From the NCBI GenBank assembly GCA_037954665.1, contig JBBMOL010000444.1, forward strand, positions 1-64,000: a stretch of 64,000 bases of DNA. Reading direction: 5' to 3'. A program made the position numbers and the translations under genes. The stretch comes from Laguncularia racemosa. Lineage: Eukaryota; Streptophyta; Magnoliopsida; Myrtales; Combretaceae. Position 1 is the stretch's first letter, and every line of letters begins with the position of its first letter. The notes under the pieces are model-generated. The model had not been told where the DNA came from. It saw only the letters and a program-made list of their open reading frames with translations, and did not search any database. This document shows positions 12,799 through 22,858 of this stretch, one piece after another.

Positions 12799-12810
12799 TG
12801 GTATCAGAGC
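12799..12810 (+). other. Crm-1 primer-binding site (tRNA-Met)
   Basis: TGGTATCAGAGC is the perfect complement of the plant initiator tRNA-Met 3' end, six bases after the LTR end CATCA. Only one site is present here, unlike Crm-3 and Crm-8. Confidence 0.88.
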
Positions 12811-13441
12811 TCTTGTTGAGAGAAGGGAATTGGTTTTATTCAATTTCGTGGGAGTGATCAACAATTAGGGTTGATCAAGTGGAAAAAAACGCAATTGTGT
12901 TGTTGTTCTTGTTCTTGTTCTTGTTCTTGTTGTTTGAGATTGCGAAATTGCTTTGGATTGGAATTTGATTTGCTGATTGTTGGAGTTGATTTGGGAAGGT
13001 TATTATATCACTTTGTGGACACTAATTCACGTGGAAGAGCAGAAGTACAAAGTGAAGTTACTTTAGCAAATTGTTTTGAAATTGTGAAACTTACCAATTG
13101 TTGCCGTGAAGTAGCTTGTGGCGTGTGGAGTTGTGAAGTTTGTTGTTTGAATTCCATTGTGTAATTCTGAATTTGTGAAGTTAAATTTGCAGATTACATT
13201 AAGTTTGGTTAGTAAGGAATTATTTGAATTCAAATCATATGCAATTAAGTTGTGGGAGTTAATGATTGCTATTTGAATTTGAATTCATTGTTACCAATTG
13301 AGGAAGGCTTGCAATAAGTGAAGTTATTTGAAATTCAAATTGAAAGTTGCTACCTATAGTGGGATTCGGAATTCATTTTAGGAAAGCTACTTATTAATCT
13401 CTTGTCTTCATTATTTGCCGTGGAAGTTGAAGATTACTTGA
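12811..13441 (+). other. Crm-1 leader remnant
   Basis: This non-coding leader is homologous to those of Crm-3 and Crm-8 (CGTGGAAGTTGAAG near 13420). A GTTCTT microsatellite lies at about 12904-12936. No gene is seen. Confidence 0.7.
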
Positions 13442-14011
13442 TGCCATCCTCTGGTTGATGTTCCACAATTTCTCATCCTTGGCACGTCTTCCATTTCAAC
13501 TTCCACCACGGCTTCGACCACAGCTTCAAGCACGGTTTCCACTAAGGCCAGATCACGAGCCGTGTCTCTTTCTGTTGGAAGTCCACATTTCCACCTTCTT
13601 GTGCAGTGTATAGCACGGTTGGAACCATGGCCGTGCTTCAAAACGTGCCTCCTTCTAGACAGATACACGGTCGTGTACTTCAACCGTGTATTTTCCCGTG
13701 GATTCTTCAAAACAGATACACGGTCGTGTACTTCAACCGTGTAGTTTCCTGTGGCTTCAAAAGTAAGTACACGGCCGTGCACTTCAACTACATGCCCATG
13801 TACTTTCTTCCGGCGGTGTAAATCCTTGTCTTTGATCCAAGTTGTAGATGACTTCTCTAATTTACTTGAATTAGCACCCTTGACTCCATTTAACCAGATT
13901 TATCACCATAATAGAATTAAGTACCATTTCCTTATGATTTCTATAAAATCTATAATAAATTAACACACTTCATACTATAAAGATTGAGTATAAAATGGCT
14001 CTATCACTCAT

Positions 14012-15148
14012 CAGCATATGATTGCTTCCTATAATATGTTCCAAACTCTGCTCTAGGTTCTGAACCTCCTTCTTGAACAGGTATTGAAGAAGTTCCAAAA
14101 GGAACAATTCTTTTCATATGCCTTTGATGGACAAAATGTGCACCATCATTCGCATACCACAATCATTCCTTAACAAAGATCGACATATGATGAAAAACTT
14201 CTTTACCTATCCTCTTTAACTTAATAGGTTCAGAAGAGTTGGTAGGTAAAACTATCCCTTTAAACACAAACAACTGCATGAGTACATTCCCAAATACCAA
14301 ACTTTCTTTATTTCTCCATATTTGATCAATGACTCTAGAAGCCATGTCCACATTCTTTCTATTAATCATCGCATAGATAATTTGAGCATCTTCTATGGAC
14401 ATTGAAGTAGAGCTGCCCTTCCTTGGACATATACATTCAACAATAATCTTGTGTATGATTCGAGGAAACAACTCGAAATCAATAACCATTGCTTCTTTTC
14501 CATAATCCATTTGTAAGCCTCCATTTATAGCAGCAAACAGATCATTCCTAAGCATGTTTGTAATTTCTACATCATCATTTACATCATGTAAGTGTAGACA
14601 TCTAATTACAACTACCATAGAAATTGTAATGTCTTGATCACATACCCTGGAAACTAAAACATTCCCTTCCGAAAGACTTAAACTTCCATAAAATTCTTTC
14701 ACACACTCACCATAAACTAGAACTTGAGTAGAGCAAAGTTCCATGCATCCTATGGGTTCTAAAGTTCATTCCAGTAAAATCCATTACTTGTAAAGAAATT
14801 AAAATCCACAAAACTACAAGAACACACCTCGTTTTTCTTCCTTCGAAGAGATTTTGAAATTGAGGGTTTAAGACTAGGTACATTCCTTTGTTTTGTTTGC
14901 TTCTTGGCTATGGTTTCTTGAGTTACCTTTTCTTTCCCTTTTGAAGACGATGTAACCCGTTTTCTTTTGGAAAATTTCTTGGAACCTATGATAGATTCAG
15001 AGTCAGGGGAACTCGGATTCTCCTCTATTGAAGGTTCTTGATATTTTTCCGAAGAATTTGAAGATTCATCATGAATCACTAAAGGCTTGTTGGATGATTT
15101 TGTTTTGAAGGATTTTTGTTTGAGACGTTCTGAAGATTTGGGCGCCAT
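14012..15148 (-). pseudogene. Copia-A env-like protein, N-terminal part
   Basis: The chosen start is ATG at 15148 (MAPKSSERLKQKSFKTKSS). The first 130 residues are Lys/Ser-rich and basic, with KKFSKRKRVTSSSKGKEK, a possible nuclear signal. A frameshift near 14750 leads into a folded block (14163-14744) with VKEFYGSLSLSEGNVLVSR, the plant transposon-associated domain found in Sirevirus env-like and related proteins. It carries IDQIWRNKESLVFGNVLMQLFVF near its end. The reading then runs on through 14012 into the Athila-A insertion and resumes at 2208. It lies just after pol, as in SIRE1. There is no visible signal peptide, so the name env-like reflects position only. Confidence 0.75.
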
Positions 15149-15305
15149 TAGAGTTGCAATGAGAGAGAAGGGAAAATAGAGAGAGAGAGGGAGAGAGCAG
15201 ATTGCGAAGGAAAAAAAATTAAAGAAAGAAGGAAATGAATAAAGAGAAAAAAAAATATTTATATATATTGTATGAATAAAGACTTTCAAATATTGAAGGT
15301 TTCGT

Positions 15306-15352
15306 GGGGGGGGGGGGGGGGGGGGGGGGGGGTGGAGAGAGAGAGAGAGAGA
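15306..15352. repeat. Poly(G)27 run followed by GA microsatellite
   Basis: There are 27 consecutive G (15306-15332), then TGG and about eight GA units. It lies in the spacer between Copia-A pol and env-like. A long G run can form quadruplexes and is hard to sequence, so its true length is uncertain. Confidence 0.95.
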
Positions 15353-15394
15353 ATTCAAAAAGGGTTACAAATTCCTAATTCATTTCTAATAAAT

Positions 15395-15847
15395 TCAAAT
15401 TTTACCTTTTTCAAGAGGTTTAGTAAAAATATCTGCAAATTGATTATCGGTTAGCACAAATTCAACATTTATATCTCCATTATGCACATGATCTCTAATA
15501 AAATGATGTCTAATTTCTATGTGCTTTGACCTAGAATGATGCATTGGATTTTTTGTCAAATTTATTGCACTTGTGTTGTCATATTTAATTGGCACAGTTT
15601 TAAAATTTATTCCATAATCATTCAATTGTTGTTTTATCTATAAAACTTGTGCACAACAATTACCAATAGAAACATATTCAGCTTCAACTGTGGATAGAGC
15701 AACAGAATTTTGTTTTTTAGAATACCAAGAAATTAATTTATCACCTAGGAATTGACAAGTACCAGATGTGCTTTTTCTATCAATTTTACAACTAGCATAA
15801 TCTGCATTAGAATATCCTATTGACTCAAAATTTTGATTTTTAGAATG
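15395..15847 (-). pseudogene. Copia-A RNase H
   Basis: Copia-type RNase H is read as NADYASCKIDRKSTSGTCQF, SVALSTVEAEYVSIGNCCAQ and IKYDNTSAINLTKNPMHHSR, ending LTDNQFADIFTKPLEKGK, the usual end of Copia pol. Stops interrupt the frame at about 15846 and 15638. It follows RT directly and precedes the env-like ORF. Confidence 0.9.
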
Positions 15848-16963
15848 CTAGATGCCCAAATTTGAAGTATTAATTAGGTATTCGAAAATTCGCTTTACAG
15901 CTGATAAATGAATTTCTATTGGTGCAGCTTGAAATCTAGCACACAAACACATACTAAACAAAATATCAAGTCCTGATGTAGTCAAGTACAATAAAGAACC
16001 TATAAGACTCCTATAAAGTTTCTGACTTACCTTCTGTCCATTTGAGTTAGAGTCTAACCTTGTTGAAGTACTCATAGGTGTTGTAACCTTTTTGCAACTA
16101 TCATATCCAAATTTCTTCAATATTTGTTTTGTATATTTTTCTTGATGAACAAAGATTCCTTCTTTTGTTTGTTTTATTTGAAGCCCCAAAAAGAATGTCA
16201 ATTCTCCCATCATTGACATTTCAAATTCTGCCTGCATGGTCTCAACAAATTCTTGACACAACAATTCTTTAGTAGATCTAAAGATAATATCATCTACATA
16301 TATTTGTACAACCAAGATATCATTATCAAAAGTTTTCAAGAATAAAGTAGTGTCAACTTTTCCTCTATGAAAACCTTTAGAGATAAAAAACATACTCAAT
16401 CTTTCATACCAAGCTCTTGGAGCTTGTTTCAAACCATATAGTGCTTTATTTAATTTAGAAACATAGTTTGATTTGAAAGGATCTTCAAAACCAGGTGGTT
16501 GTTCCACATAAACTTCTTTTATAAAACCATTTAAAAATGCACTTTTTACATCCATTTGAAAAACTTTAAAATCCTTATAAGATGCATATGCAAGCATTAA
16601 CCGTATTGCTTCTAGTCTAGCAACAGGTGCGTATGTTTCATCAAAATCTATTCCTTCTTCTTGTGAATAACCTTTAGCTACTAATCTTGCTTTATTTCTT
16701 ATAATTTTGCCGTCTTCATCTAATTTATTTTTAAACACCCATTTAGTTCCAATTATAGACTTTCCTCTAGGTTTAGGAACTAAATTCCATACATTGTTTC
16801 TTTGAAATTGATTTAATTCTTCTTGCATAGAGATAGTCCAATTATCATCATTTACAGCTTCTTCCATATTACTAGGTTCAATTTCGGATAACAACACAAA
16901 ATGATTTTCAAGATTTTGTAAATTAGCTCTTGTTTTAACCCCAGATTGAACATTACCTATTAT
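15848..16963 (-). pseudogene. Copia-A reverse transcriptase
   Basis: The frame is open over 350 codons (15848-16897). It shows WVFKNKLDEDGKIIRNKARL, GIDFDETYAPVARLEAIRLM, FLNGFIKEVYVEQPPGF, LYGLKQAPRAWYERL and the catalytic VQIYVDDIIF. YVDD is intact, so this is the only RT of the window with both an intact box and an uninterrupted domain. It was nevertheless silenced by stops on either side (16961 and 15846). It is fused in frame to integrase upstream, as in Copia. Confidence 0.93.
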
Positions 16964-17519
16964 TTAATCAGAAGGATGTGCAGACTTATACCTCCAAGCT
17001 TTAGAAGCCTCTTGTTCAGATCTTACACCTTTTGAAGTACCTTCTGTATTTGCCTCTGAAATAGGTTCTGGACGACCAGATCCTCGAGTGTTAACAACAA
17101 CTGCTTCTGACTTAGGTTCTGAAATAACTTCTGCTTTAGAATTGGAGTCCTTTTCTTCATCAGAATCAACATCCTTTAAATCCTCAATGAATTTAACATT
17201 TATTGATTCTTCAATAGTTTTTGATGATTTATTGAAAACACGATAAGCACGAATATTTAGAGAATATCCTAAGAAAATAGCTTCTTCAGATCTTTCATCA
17301 AACTTACTAAGGTTGAGAGGATTCTTTTTCACAAAGCATTTAGATCTAAAGATATGAAAATATGAAATGTTAGGTTTCTTACCTCGAAATATCTCATAAG
17401 CAGTCTTTGATGTCATAGGTCGAATGAAAACTCTATTGATGATATAGCAAGCTACAGAAATTGCTTCTGCCCAAAAATTCTTAGCAATTCCACTTTCATT
17501 TAACATACACCTAGTCATC
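16964..17519 (-). pseudogene. Copia-A integrase, C-terminal part
   Basis: Reads MTRCMLNESGIAKNFWAEAI, VACYIINRVFIRPMTSKTAY, then YEIFRGKKPNISYFHIFRSK and FVKKNPLNLSKFDERSEEAI, the conserved Copia integrase C-terminal block. An acidic and Ser-rich linker follows. The N-terminal core lies at 22859-23275, on the far side of Crm-2, and the two read on across the TCTT(A/G) target duplication. Confidence 0.9.
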
Positions 17520-17524
17520 TCTTA

Positions 17525-18360
17525 TGATACGAAGCACGCCAACCCGTGACGAAACCCAATACCAATACGTTCGGAATTCGTTGCCTAAGACGCCCAAACA
17601 CCTAAAGTGGAAACCGCGACCCGTTGTCTATAAGTGAGACAAGAACCTTGGTATAAAATGAAGACGCCACAATCGGGATGAAAGACCGATTGATAAGTCG
17701 GGATGAACGCCACGGAAATTAATCCGATAAGTTCGATTTAGTTCTTGAAGAACTAAGAGAGGTGCCTCTCAAAAGTGTTTAATGTTCAAAGATGTAAATT
17801 CTTTGTTGTTCTAAACCCTATGAGCTTTTATACTAGGGTTACAATTCGTGAAAAACAAGTCCAAAACGATGTAGCTTAGATAAGTTGCGTAAAAACCATG
17901 AACAGAAAAAGCTGGCTGGCAGGGGATATACGGTCGTATACACAACCGTGTACTTTTCTTTGCACATTCCGGTCACATACACGGCCGTGTACTTCTGGTC
18001 GTGTATCTTTCTGTGGATTTGCTTGTCTCCATACACGGCCGTGCCTTTTAGCCATGTATCTAGCCGTGTATGATTCTGTGCAATCTTGGAATTCCTACAC
18101 GGCCGTGCCTTGAACATACACGCCCTCTTCAACCCGTGTCCGATGTGACTTGTATAAAAGCAAGGGTCTTCCCATGGTTGTTCCAATCCGTTCCAACTTC
18201 ATGATTGCTCCAATCCTTTCCGGCTTCATGGACAACCTTTATCAACCTGTTAAGTGCTTCCTTGAATCGTTTCGCTTGATTTCTTGTGATCGGTCCAGGC
18301 GGCACTTCAAGAGGATCCACATTCCTTCTTCCGGCTTGGCTCTCATCATGGATCTCATCA
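17525..18360 (-). repeat. Crm-2 3' LTR
   Basis: 836 bp with TG...CA ends, homologous to 22006-22853 and 55463-56296. Positions about 17925-18145 hold repeated ACACGGCCGTGT palindromes. On the minus strand a TATAAAAG box lies at 17825-17832. The first 232 bp in minus direction still encode the pol tail. Confidence 0.92.
17825..17832 (-). promoter_or_regulatory. TATA box in Crm-2 3' LTR
   Basis: The minus strand reads TATAAAAG, conserved at 22306-22313 and 55770-55777 in the sister LTRs. Confidence 0.55.
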
Positions 18361-19260
18361 TTCCCCTCCTCTTGAAAAGGATTTGTCCTCAAATCATTGC
18401 CTGCATCAAATGGACTCAGATCAGTAACATAAAATGTGATACTTACTGGATACTCACCTGGTAAATTTTTCTTGTAGGCATTATCATTTATTTTCTCAAG
18501 CATCGGAAATGGACTATCTCCCCTAAGGTTCAACTTGGATTTCCTCTGCAATGGAAACCTCTCCTTGCGAAAATGCACCCAAACCCAATCTCCAGGCTAA
18601 AATTTCATAGGTCTCCTGCCCTCGTTCACCCTTGAAGCGACCCTGGCATTTTGTTTTTCAATCCTACTCTTTACCTGTGCATGTAGCTTTCTCACGAAAT
18701 CTGCCTTAGAATCAGCATCAAAACTCACAGACTTGTTAAGTGGCAATGGCAATAAATAAATAGGAACCAATGGGTTAAAACCATACACAATCTCAAATGG
18801 TGAACATTGAGTAGTGCTATGTAAAGCCTTATTATATGCAAACTCCACAAATGGTAGACAATCCTTCCAAGTCCTAATGTTCTTCTCTATAATTGCCCCT
18901 AACAATGGAATTAAAGTCCTATTAACCACATCAATTTGCCCATCAATTTGTAGGTGACAAATAGTTGAAAACATTCATTTAGTTCCCAACTTTTTCCACA
19001 ATACTCTCCAAAAATGACTCAAAAATTTCTCATCTCGATCACTAACAATGCTTCTAGGTATACCATGCGAACGCACTACCTTTCTAAAGAACAAATCAAC
19101 AATGTGTATAGCATCATCAGTTTTATGACAAGGAATGAAATGAACCGTTTTAAAAATCCTATCCACAACCACAAAATTCGAATCTCGACCATGCCTAGAC
19201 CTAGATAATCCAAACACAAAATCTATGGAAATGTTTATCCATAGCTCACGAGGAATGACA
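18129..19260 (-). pseudogene. Crm-2 integrase with pol tail running into the LTR
   Basis: The integrase core reads WINISIDFVFGLSRSRHGRD, NFVVVDRIFKTVHFIPCHKT and SIVSDRDEKFLSHFW. The third acidic position is Asp (DGQIDVVNRTL) where Gypsy integrases have Glu. The C-terminal part has WVWVHFRKERFPLQRKSKLN and the GPITRNQAK motif, the latter inside the LTR. The frame passes straight through the polypurine tract (18361-18375), which encodes Glu-Glu-Gly. Breaks occur near 18975 and 18597. There is no zinc-finger part, because the domain is joined directly to the start of RT at about 19262-19280. Confidence 0.88.
18361..18375 (-). other. Crm-2 polypurine tract
   Basis: The minus strand reads AAGAGGAGGGGAA directly before the TGATGAGATCC start of the LTR. 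It is part of the pol coding frame. Confidence 0.8.
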
Positions 19261-20090
19261 CTATACTCATATAACCAATCTAAGAAGTCATCTAAACAAG
19301 GAATGGGATGACGATACTTTACCGTAAGGTTGTTGATGGCGCGGTAGTCAACACACATTCTCCATGTCCCATCCTTCTTAGGCACCAAAATCACAGGCAC
19401 TGCACCTGGACTCATGCCTTCTCTCACGTATCCCTTCTCCATTAACTCATCTACCTGCCTTTGGAGTTCCTTCGGAAAGACATTTTCAAAATCCTGCACA
19501 AGAGACACAACCACACTAGGCAAAGCATTAGATAATTCATTAGTAGTTAAACATGTTTCCTTAAAAACCAGCAACAACATAGGTTGCCTCATCACTAACG
19601 CTCTCCTTACTACACTCGCTCTTGCCACATAACTCTCCTTTTGCAAGGCTGCCCTCTCTTTTTCACTCACCACCAAAGTTGATCTCCCTTCAACTTGGCC
19701 TCTCACACTCTTTCCAGCCTTCCTCTCTTTTTCTTTTTGATCTTGACTTTGATATTCCTTTTCTTTCTCATTATCTTTTGCTCTCTCACTCTCCCTCTGT
19801 TTTTCACTCACCTTGTGTTTTGCAAAAGACTGTTGTAGCTGCAATAGGTCCTCATACACTTGCTTAGGTGTTAAAAGTTTAAGATTAAAGCTTTTCCCTT
19901 GGTGAACAAGCGTATACTTGTTAGAAAAGCCATCATGAACAGCCTTCCTATAAAATTGCCACGGCCTCCCCAACAACACATGACATGCTTGCATTGGCAC
20001 TACATCACATAACACCTCATCCTCATACCTTCCAATGCGAAAACCAATCAAGGCTTGCTTACTCACCTTAGTCTCACCACTATCATTCAA
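19261..20090 (-). pseudogene. Crm-2 protease end, linker and RT N-terminus
   Basis: The frame shows the protease end (DEVLCDVVPMQACHVLLGRP), a long charged linker rich in Lys and Glu, then MEKGYVREGMSPGAVPVILV and TWRMCVDYRAINNLTVKYRH from the RT fingers. It then jumps to integrase after LDDFLDWLY. About 40 codons just before ELQRQVDELM are also missing compared with Crm-7 (57410-57520), where GIEHQIDLVPRASIPNKPAY is kept. No YxDD box exists, so this copy cannot reverse transcribe. Confidence 0.87.
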
Positions 20091-20093
20091 CCA

Positions 20094-21499
20094 CTACAAT
20101 TTATATGGATTAGGGTGTCTAACAGTTTTGAGCCCCAGCCTCTCAACAATAAAATTACTCACTACATTGGTGCAACTCCCTCCATCAATGATCAAACTAC
20201 AAATGTGATCTCCTAGATAGCATCTAGTATGAAATATATTCTCTCTTTGCACCTCCTCTTCTTCCTTCACCTGCACATTCAATGCTCGCTTTACTACTGC
20301 CACTAGCCTTCCCATTACAGGCTCCTCATCATCACTAGCATCCTCTAATGGAGGCATATCATCTTCTTCACTATCCCCCTCAGTCTCATACTCACCATCA
20401 TCACGCAAAATCATCACACGCCTATTTGGACATTGACTAGCAATATGGCCTCCACCTTGGCATTTAAAGCATCTAATGTTACGATTTCTAGAAGTAGAAG
20501 AATCGAGGTTACCTTGATTACCAGGAGTAGAACCCGCTTGCCTAAGCTCCCCTTTTGGTTTGGTAGGTAAAGGCTTTTCTTCTTTCTTCCAATGGTTGGT
20601 CATCCAAGTGGATGAACCATTACCCTGTGGAAACCGTGCATTACTACTACCTTTCCTCTTGTGCTGGTTCTCAACCTTTATAGCCATGTGAACCATATCC
20701 TCCAATTTTACATAATGCTGCAATTCAACCACATTTTGGATTTCTCTATTCAACCCAGCAAGAAACCTAGCCATTGTAGCCTCTCTATCCTCCTCTACAT
20801 TCACCCTAATCATAGTGACTTCCATCTCCTTGAAATACTCATCTACACTTCGGCTTCCTTGCCTTAGAGTTTGCAACTTGTTGTGCAATTCACGATAGTA
20901 ATACGCAAGCACAAACCGCTTCTTCATCACTCTTTTCATCTCTTCCCAAGACTCAATAGGTGGCTCGCCACTCCTTCTCCTATTCAACATTAGTTGATCC
21001 CAGCACACTATAGCATAATCCGAAAATTCAATGGCAGCAAGATTACCTTCATTCTCCCACTATAGTTGTGACAATCAAATACCATCTCTACCTTCTTCTC
21101 CTACTCTAAGTATACCTCGGGATCATTCTTCCCTTGGAAAGGAGGAATCTTCATCTTTATGCTACTCAATTGGTCATCCTCTCTATTCCTATCTCCTCTA
21201 TCTTCCCAATCTCTAGTTCCTTTATTCCGACCACTATATCCTCTATAACTCCCGATAGAAGGCTCATCAAAGTCATCATCCGACATTTCATCTCCACCCC
21301 TCGGTACTCTCCTAGAACGACTCTCCCTCTTACGCCCTTGGAATACATTTGTGGATTGCTCTAATCTTTGCTTTACCGTCTCATGAATTTGTTCCATTCC
21401 CTCTTGGAACATCCTCTTCATTTCTCCCCTCAACGCCTCAATTACGAAACTAGCATCAAACCTTCCCCTCTCACCTTCAGGAGAATGTTGTCTCGACAT
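20094..21499 (-). pseudogene. Crm-2 gag and protease start
   Basis: The start is ATG at 21499 (MSRQHSPEGERGRFDASFVI). The capsid region shows MKIPPFQGKNDPEVYLE, KRVMKKRFVLAYYYRELHNK, LQTLRQGSRSVDEYFKEMEV and ATMARFLAGLNREIQNVVEL. The zinc knuckle is CFKCQGGGHIASQCP. The protease begins with CSLIIDGGSCTNVVSNFIVE. One break near 21100-21008 separates two open blocks, and a stop near 20091 separates the protease halves. Identity as chromovirus gag is certain; the CRM clade is probable. Confidence 0.88.
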
Positions 21500-21990
21500 A
21501 GTCCCTACAGAAAAGATTAGTACTAACACAAATATATATAAAATTAAACCTCACGATACACTCCCTTACATGTTTCACTCAAATGATGATATCACACAGT
21601 CACTCGTGTATTCTCACAAATAATGATGATATCAACTCGCCAATTTCCTCTTCTCAATTCTCTTGGAACTAACCCGAACTACACCAATTTCCTTCCGTAG
21701 AATTCAAAACAACTCTAGGGTTCGTAAATTTTCCTCTATTTTTCTATCCGAATTTTTTTTTTGTCTTGGTTGTTTCTCTTGATCACGTTTTTCTTTTCTT
21801 TTCTTTTCTCTTCTTTTTTTTTGTCGTGATTTTTACTCTTTTTTTTTTTTTAACAATCGCCTAGTCGATATTGCACTATCAAAAGACAATCAATACTACG
21901 AAATTGAATACGATAATTGATATGAACGATTGGAGTAAGGGTTTTTGATATTACCTTCCTCAACCAAACTTGATGTTTTGATAAACCTAA
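21500..21990 (-). other. Crm-2 leader
   Basis: This is non-coding sequence between primer site and gag start. It has long T runs on the plus strand near 21750-21852 (CTTTT repeats). No gene is seen. Confidence 0.7.
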
Positions 21991-22002
21991 GCTCTAATAC
22001 CA
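21991..22002 (-). other. Crm-2 primer-binding site (tRNA-Met)
   Basis: The minus strand reads TGGTATTAGAGC, one base off the plant tRNA-Met complement, three bases inside the LTR end. Confidence 0.82.
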
Positions 22003-22005
22003 AAC

Positions 22006-22853
22006 TGATATGAACCACGCCAACCCATGATAAAACCCAATACTAATACGTTCGGAATTCGTTACCTAAGATGCCCAAACACCTAAAGTGGAAACCGCGA
22101 CCCGTTGTCTATAAGCGAGACAAGAACCTTTGTATAAAATGAAGACGCCACAATCGGGATGAAAGACCGATTGATAAGTTGGGATGAATGCCACGGAAAT
22201 TAATCCGATAAGTTCGATTTAGTTCTTGAAGAACCAAGAGAGGTGCCTCTCAAAAGTCTTTAATGTTCAAAGATGTAAATTCTTTGATGTTCTAAACCCT
22301 AGGAGCTTTTATACTAGGGTTACAATTCATGAAAAACAAGTCCAAAACGATGTAGCTTAGATAAGTTGCGTAAAAACACGAAACAGAAAAAGCTGGCCGG
22401 CAGGGGATACACGGCCGTGTACACGACCGTGTACTTTGGCCGTGTACGTTTCTGTGCACATTCCGGTCACATACACGACCGTGTACTTCTAGTCGTGTAT
22501 CTTTATGTGGATTTGCTTGTCTCCATACATGGCCGTGCCTTTTAGCCGTGTATCTAGCCGTGTATGATTCTGTGCAATCTTGGAATTCCTACACGGCCGT
22601 GCCTTGAACATACACGCCCTCTTCAACCCGTGTCCGATGTGACTTGTATAAAAGCAAGGGTCTTCCATGGTTGTTCCAATCCGTTCCAACTTCATGATTG
22701 CTCCAATCCTTTCCGGCTTCATGGACAACCTTTATCAACCCGTTAAGTGCTTTCTCGAATCGTTTCGCTTGATTTCTTGTGATCGGTCCAGGCGACACTT
22801 CAAGAGGATCCACATTTCTTCTTCCGGCTTGGCTCTCATCATGGATCTCATCA
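22006..22853 (-). repeat. Crm-2 5' LTR
   Basis: 848 bp, TGATATGAACC to CTCATCA, matching the 3' LTR with scattered differences. The ACACGGCCGTGT cluster lies at about 22405-22640, and the TATAAAAG box on the minus strand at 22306-22313. Confidence 0.92.
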
Positions 22854-22858
22854 TCTTG

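Larger units (their letters stand above)
11775..13441 (+). mobile_element. Crm-1: truncated CRM-like element (LTR plus leader)
   Basis: It starts TGATAGGAATCAGAC, the same terminus as the Crm-8 LTR, and its LTR ends GGCACATCA at 12792 (1018 bp). The first bases encode the pol tail motif GPITRAQAK, which shows that pol overlapped the LTR in this family. A tRNA-Met primer site and about 630 bp of leader follow, then the sequence returns abruptly to Athila-A LTR at 13442. Gag, pol and the 3' LTR are gone. The loss of 28 bp of target next to the right junction points to a deletion after insertion. The ORF at 12871-13164 is leader, not a gene. Confidence 0.85.
2214..14006 (-). mobile_element. Athila-A: Ty3/Gypsy Athila-type retrotransposon
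   Basis: Two LTRs (2214-3925 and 10659-14006, the latter enlarged by Crm-1) begin TGATGGGAGTC and end GGCTCTATCA. They are flanked by the 5-bp duplication CTCAT (2209-2213 and 14007-14011). A primer site of tRNA-Asp type and a polypurine tract sit in the expected places. Gag, protease, RT, RNase H and integrase follow in Gypsy order on the minus strand. Protein motifs and the primer site fit the Athila branch. No env-like ORF was found between integrase and the 3' LTR, although many Athila elements have one. Internal stops, an RT frameshift and an altered catalytic box make it non-functional. LTR divergence looks like a few percent by eye. Confidence 0.92.
10659..14006 (-). repeat. Athila-A 5' LTR, interrupted by Crm-1
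   Basis: It matches the 3' LTR over 10659-11774 and 13442-14006. Between them lies Crm-1, and 28 bp present in the other LTR are missing at the junction. The TATA-like box is at 11581-11589. The right end GGCTCTATCA abuts the CTCAT duplication. Confidence 0.92.
17525..22853 (-). mobile_element. Crm-2: CRM-like Gypsy element without RT core
   Basis: LTRs at 17525-18360 and 22006-22853 run from TGATA to CTCATCA, with flanks TCTTA (17520-17524) and TCTTG (22854-22858), a duplication with one later change. A tRNA-Met primer site and a polypurine tract are present. Inside are gag, protease, the first part of RT fused to integrase, and a pol tail that runs into the LTR. The RT catalytic core, RNase H and the integrase zinc finger are absent. 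The same deletion occurs in Crm-7, so this is a replicating deletion subfamily. It sits in the Copia-A integrase gene. Confidence 0.92.

Noticed and set aside
12871..13164. 97-codon plus-strand ORF with CSCSCSCC
   Set aside because: It lies in the Crm-1 leader over a GTTCTT microsatellite and is not conserved as a frame in the Crm-3 or Crm-8 leaders.
17920..18145. CRISPR-like array of short palindromes
   Set aside because: Plant LTR context, spacing irregular, no constant repeat-spacer pattern; these are U3 motifs.
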